Shown piece after piece: positions 32,072-34,778 of a stretch of 34,778 bases of DNA (the first letter of the stretch is position 1; every line of letters begins with the position of its first letter). The stretch is from Prevotella sp. UBA6447 (GTDB lineage: Bacteria; Bacteroidota; Bacteroidia; Bacteroidales; Bacteroidaceae), in contig DJOD01000001.1 in the NCBI GenBank assembly GCA_002437115.1, forward strand, positions 1 through 34,778, in the 5' to 3' direction. The notes below the pieces were generated by a model. The model was not told the origin of the DNA and did no database searches. It worked only from the letters and a program-made list of their open reading frames with translations. The translations under genes and the position numbers were made by a program.

Positions 32072-34345
32072 ATGAAACACAAGAATTTACATACACACAA
32101 GAAAGTGGTGGCCTTGGTCGTGGCGACCCTGACCTCTGCCACCCTCATGGCACAGGTGCCAGGCAGCGCGCTCAACCATATGTTGCAAAGGCCGCGCGTG
32201 AGCAAGCTCTATAAGCACAAGCGGCCTTTCGACCACCTGTTCGTGGATGCTGGCGTGGGACTGAACGGCATGGGCACATCCAGCACTCGCCTGGGTGCAC
32301 AAGGTGCCTTCAGCCTCGGCGACTGGATTACACCCGAACACGGATTGCGCCTGAACGTGAATGGCGGGGTGTGGAAAGTGCTCGACAAGAAGGTGAAGTT
32401 TGCCGACTTGTCGCTCGACTACTTGCTCAACATAACAGCCTTGTCACAGCCTGGAACCTACTACACACCCCGACGGTTTGAGCTGATGGGCATTGTGGGT
32501 GCCGAGTGGGCTTGGTCAAGGCACGAAGGCAACTGGCAGAACGGGCTGGGCGTGCACATCGGACTGCGTGGCCAATGGGCGCTTTCCAATTTCACATACG
32601 CTTTCTTGGAGCCGCGCATCGGCTTGATAGATGACCAAGTTTCGCAGGTGGAAACATGGCACGGATACAGACCCTACGGAAACGTTGTGGTGGGATTGGG
32701 ATACAGGTTGCCTGAGAGCAGGCTCAAGAACAGCTATGAGGGACACGGATTTTCAAACGGATTGTTCTTCAGCGTGATGGGCGGGCCTGCGTTCCTGGCC
32801 AACAGCCACCCAACAACCTGGGACGACCGCTTTGGCGGACGAGCCATGGTGAGTGTCGGCAAATGGTTTGACGCCTTCAACGCCCTCAGACTTTCAGCCA
32901 ACGCCACCAGTATTCATCAGTACAACTCAACCAACAACCTGAAGGCCATCGGACTGCAGCTCGACTATATGGCCAACTTGCACAACATCTTTGGAGGCTT
33001 GAATCCAAACCGGAAATTCTGGGTGAACCTCGTGGCAGGAGTGAGCTACAACCGCTCGGCCGACAAGAGCCATGTGGCGGACAACGCTTTTGGCGTGGGC
33101 GGCGGACTGCAAGCCAACATCAAGCTGGCTCGAGGACTGGCTCTCTCACTGGAGCCACGGATCGACCTCTACGGACAGCACTACGCGCCTCGAACCTCTT
33201 CGTTTGACAACCACGATATGACAGCCTCGTTCCTTGCCGGACTGACTTACACCTACAACGACCGGCGTGCGGCACAGGTGAAGGATGTAGATGACATACA
33301 CCACAGTTCCATCACATTAGTGGGTGGCTTGGCTAACCGACTTAACTACTTGTCTAACGGAAAGATGTATGCGCCAATAGGCCGCATCAGCTTCACACGC
33401 TGGTATGCTCCTGCCTTCGCTTGGCGAGCCAATGCGCAGGGCATGATGCGCGGCAAGCGTGTCATGGGCTACAACTTCGCGCAGGCCGTGGTTGGTGCCG
33501 ACTGGATGGCGGATCTCACAGCACTAAGCTGCGGCTACGATCGTTCACGCGTATTGTCGTTCAAGACCATCGCCGGTTTCAGCCTTGGTCTCGATTATGC
33601 CAAGAAAGGCAAGCACGCCACTTACTTCTCCCCCGATGTTCACGCGGGTGGACAAATGGCCGTACGGGTGTCCGACAACTTGCATATCGTAGCAGAACCG
33701 CAAGTGGCTTACGAGTTCAGCCAAAGGCTTAAGCCTTCGCACGTCGGACGATTTGTACCTTCATTGGCTGTCGGTCTGGAATACAGCATGCATCGCAACG
33801 GAGCTACGAGCAAACCTGTTAGCATGCCAGACAAACCTCATTTCGTGTCAGCAGCCATCGGAACTGGTCTTTACACGGGCAACTATGGCGAGATGCATCC
33901 CCTGAACAACCGCTTCTCCTTTGTTGGCGAGGTAGCCTATGGCCAATGGCTCAACGGTGTGAGCGGCGTGCATGCGGCTATATCGAACACCACGGTGCAA
34001 CGAGCACGCGGTAAGGGTAACCAAAACATCACGTCACTGAGCGCGGGATACATGATGAACATCAAGTCGGCTGTTACAGGAGAGAGCACCGATAACGATG
34101 TGTTCCACCTCACAGGTATCGCTGACCTGTCGCTTGTGGGAAGCAGCCGCAAGGAAAAGGACATGAAGGTCACCATAGGCGGAAAGCTCGCCCTGCAAGC
34201 TGGTGTGGCCTTGAGCAAGAGTGTAGAGGTCTACCTGGAGCCTGCCGTAGTGATGTACGGAAAAGGCGTGGAATTCAACCCCATGAAACATCACCCGCTG
34301 GAGGGAGAGGCCCGACTGAGCCTCGGAACCAAGGTGAACTTCTAA
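32072..34345 (+). CDS. Outer-membrane protein of four 181-residue beta-barrel-like repeats
   Basis: The 757-residue product has a signal peptide (to about residue 28, MAQV) and beta-rich sequence throughout. The motif (L/A)EP(R/Q/A)(I/V) occurs at Glu180, Glu361, Glu542 and Glu723, exactly 181 residues (543 bp) apart, verified on the DNA at 32609, 33152, 33695 and 34238. Other matching parts are LDYMAN-like strands, VGGGLQA/AGGQMAV/GGKLALQ before each motif and a GLxY-type strand after it (GLGYRL, GLTYTY, GLEYSM). It may be four linked 8-strand barrels or one large barrel. It is the last gene of the operon and is followed by a bidirectional terminator. No ligand is evident. Confidence 0.85.
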   Translation: MKHKNLHTHKKVVALVVATLTSATLMAQVPGSALNHMLQRPRVSKLYKHKRPFDHLFVDAGVGLNGMGTSSTRLGAQGAFSLGDWITPEHGLRLNVNGGVWKVLDKKVKFADLSLDYLLNITALSQPGTYYTPRRFELMGIVGAEWAWSRHEGNWQNGLGVHIGLRGQWALSNFTYAFLEPRIGLIDDQVSQVETWHGYRPYGNVVVGLGYRLPESRLKNSYEGHGFSNGLFFSVMGGPAFLANSHPTTWDDRFGGRAMVSVGKWFDAFNALRLSANATSIHQYNSTNNLKAIGLQLDYMANLHNIFGGLNPNRKFWVNLVAGVSYNRSADKSHVADNAFGVGGGLQANIKLARGLALSLEPRIDLYGQHYAPRTSSFDNHDMTASFLAGLTYTYNDRRAAQVKDVDDIHHSSITLVGGLANRLNYLSNGKMYAPIGRISFTRWYAPAFAWRANAQGMMRGKRVMGYNFAQAVVGADWMADLTALSCGYDRSRVLSFKTIAGFSLGLDYAKKGKHATYFSPDVHAGGQMAVRVSDNLHIVAEPQVAYEFSQRLKPSHVGRFVPSLAVGLEYSMHRNGATSKPVSMPDKPHFVSAAIGTGLYTGNYGEMHPLNNRFSFVGEVAYGQWLNGVSGVHAAISNTTVQRARGKGNQNITSLSAGYMMNIKSAVTGESTDNDVFHLTGIADLSLVGSSRKEKDMKVTIGGKLALQAGVALSKSVEVYLEPAVVMYGKGVEFNPMKHHPLEGEARLSLGTKVNF

Positions 34346-34356
34346 AACAGCCATAA

Positions 34357-34400
34357 AAAAGCTCCCAACTCCATGTTGTCAAATGGAATTGGGAGCTTTT
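34357..34400. terminator. Bidirectional terminator
   Basis: AAAAGCTCCCAA (34357-34368) pairs with TTGGGAGCTTTT (34389-34400) and TCCAT (34370-34374) with ATGGA (34383-34387), with one mismatch. A and T runs flank both sides, so it can work in both directions. Confidence 0.9.
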
Positions 34401-34407
34401 ATTTTGC

Positions 34408-34662
34408 GTGCATCTTGCGGATCACAAGTACCTGCAGTGCGCAAACCAAAAGCTCGAGCAACGTTACATCACAGTGGGTTGGAAGGAGTGTAAGCAATGC
34501 CATGGCAAGGGATGGTTTGGTGAATATGGTAAAAGCAAGGAAGAATGCCGCAAGAACAAGACTCTTGCCGATCCATGTCCCTATTGCAACGGCAAGGGTA
34601 AAAAAGAAATAAAAGATTGGCGCTGGGTGTGCCCGCGCTGCAAAGCAGTGTACGCCAAGTGA
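34408..34662 (+). CDS. Small DnaJ-type zinc-finger protein, possibly 5'-truncated
   Basis: The 84-residue frame contains CKQCHGKGW, CPYCNGKGK and CPRCKAVY, three paired cysteine motifs of the CxxCxGxG type found in DnaJ central domains and related small zinc proteins. No J domain is present, and the length is much too short for DnaJ. The only start in frame is GTG at 34408, directly after the terminator; upstream the frame continues open through the hairpin (GAG CTT TTA TTT TGC), with no ribosome-binding site. It may be a standalone zinc protein or a fragment of a longer one. Confidence 0.5.
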   Translation: MHLADHKYLQCANQKLEQRYITVGWKECKQCHGKGWFGEYGKSKEECRKNKTLADPCPYCNGKGKKEIKDWRWVCPRCKAVYAK

Positions 34663-34749
34663 TGACACAACAGACTTAGGGCTGGCACCTCACAGAAGCG
34701 TCAGCACTTATGTAATCTTCCAATTACAGCATGGCGAAAAACGCAAGAA

Positions 34750-34778
34750 GCCCGAAGACTCAACTTGAATCTTCGGGC
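34750..34778. terminator. Hairpin at the right edge
   Basis: GCCCGAAGA (34750-34758) pairs with TCTTCGGGC (34770-34778) around an 11-base loop. The window ends here, so the following T run cannot be seen. A smaller TGTAAT/ATTACA stem lies at 34711-34728. Confidence 0.6.

Overview
The window looks like a chromosomal piece of a Bacteroidota bacterium, most likely Prevotellaceae. Several genes are preceded by the Bacteroidota -7 promoter motif TAnnTTTG. Several secreted proteins end in type IX secretion (T9SS)-like C-terminal tails. The order DUF177-rpmF-fabH-era-der, the DUF3575 and DUF4476 families and the short YxKPxIK peptide are also typical of the group. I see no rRNA, tRNA, CRISPR array, transposase, integrase or replication origin.

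Layout. 1-816: AT-rich tail of a frameshifted membrane-protein gene, possibly an immunity gene, then a GC-rich orphan Rhs-core scrap. 956-2527: MlaE/MlaF-type lipid ABC permease and ATPase. 2537-7329 (minus): small lipoprotein, Der, Era, FabH, ribosomal protein L32 and a DUF177 protein, a housekeeping block read from one promoter at about 7350. 7650-9429: an extracytoplasmic redox pair, a membrane FMN-binding/4Fe-4S NapH-type protein and a membrane-anchored nitroreductase. 9704-10354: a secreted BamE-like + DUF4476 protein. 10431-11873 (minus): family C69 dipeptidase. 11939-12928 (minus): decayed remnant of an ATPase operon, namely the C-terminal half of a HerA/DptH-like P-loop ATPase plus the first 11 codons of a zinc-ribbon gene.

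12948-15735 (minus): two tandem paralogous secreted YD-repeat-like proteins. 15927-23876 (minus): a 2,649-residue subtilisin-like (S8) secreted protease with many beta-sandwich modules and a T9SS-type tail. 23877-24983: about 1.1 kb poor in genes, with an AT-rich repeat also found near 9550, a nine-G run and the promoters of the flanking genes. 24984-26477: a secreted CHB_HEX-type protein with an eight-G run in its signal-peptide codons, followed by a 61-residue precursor-like peptide and a strong terminator.

26671-34345 (plus): NtrC-type response regulator, its histidine kinase, then three envelope genes: a DUF3575 barrel-like protein, a CarboxypepD-reg/OmpA-like/helical-repeat hybrid, and a 757-residue beta-rich protein in which the same Glu-Pro motif recurs four times at exactly 181 residues. 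The right edge holds a small CxxCxGxG zinc protein.

The most interesting points are the four-unit outer-membrane protein with its two-component neighbour, the possible phase-variable G tract ahead of the small peptide, the flavin redox pair, and the remnant operon cut precisely at a terminator. All calls come from reading the sequence; no database search was run.
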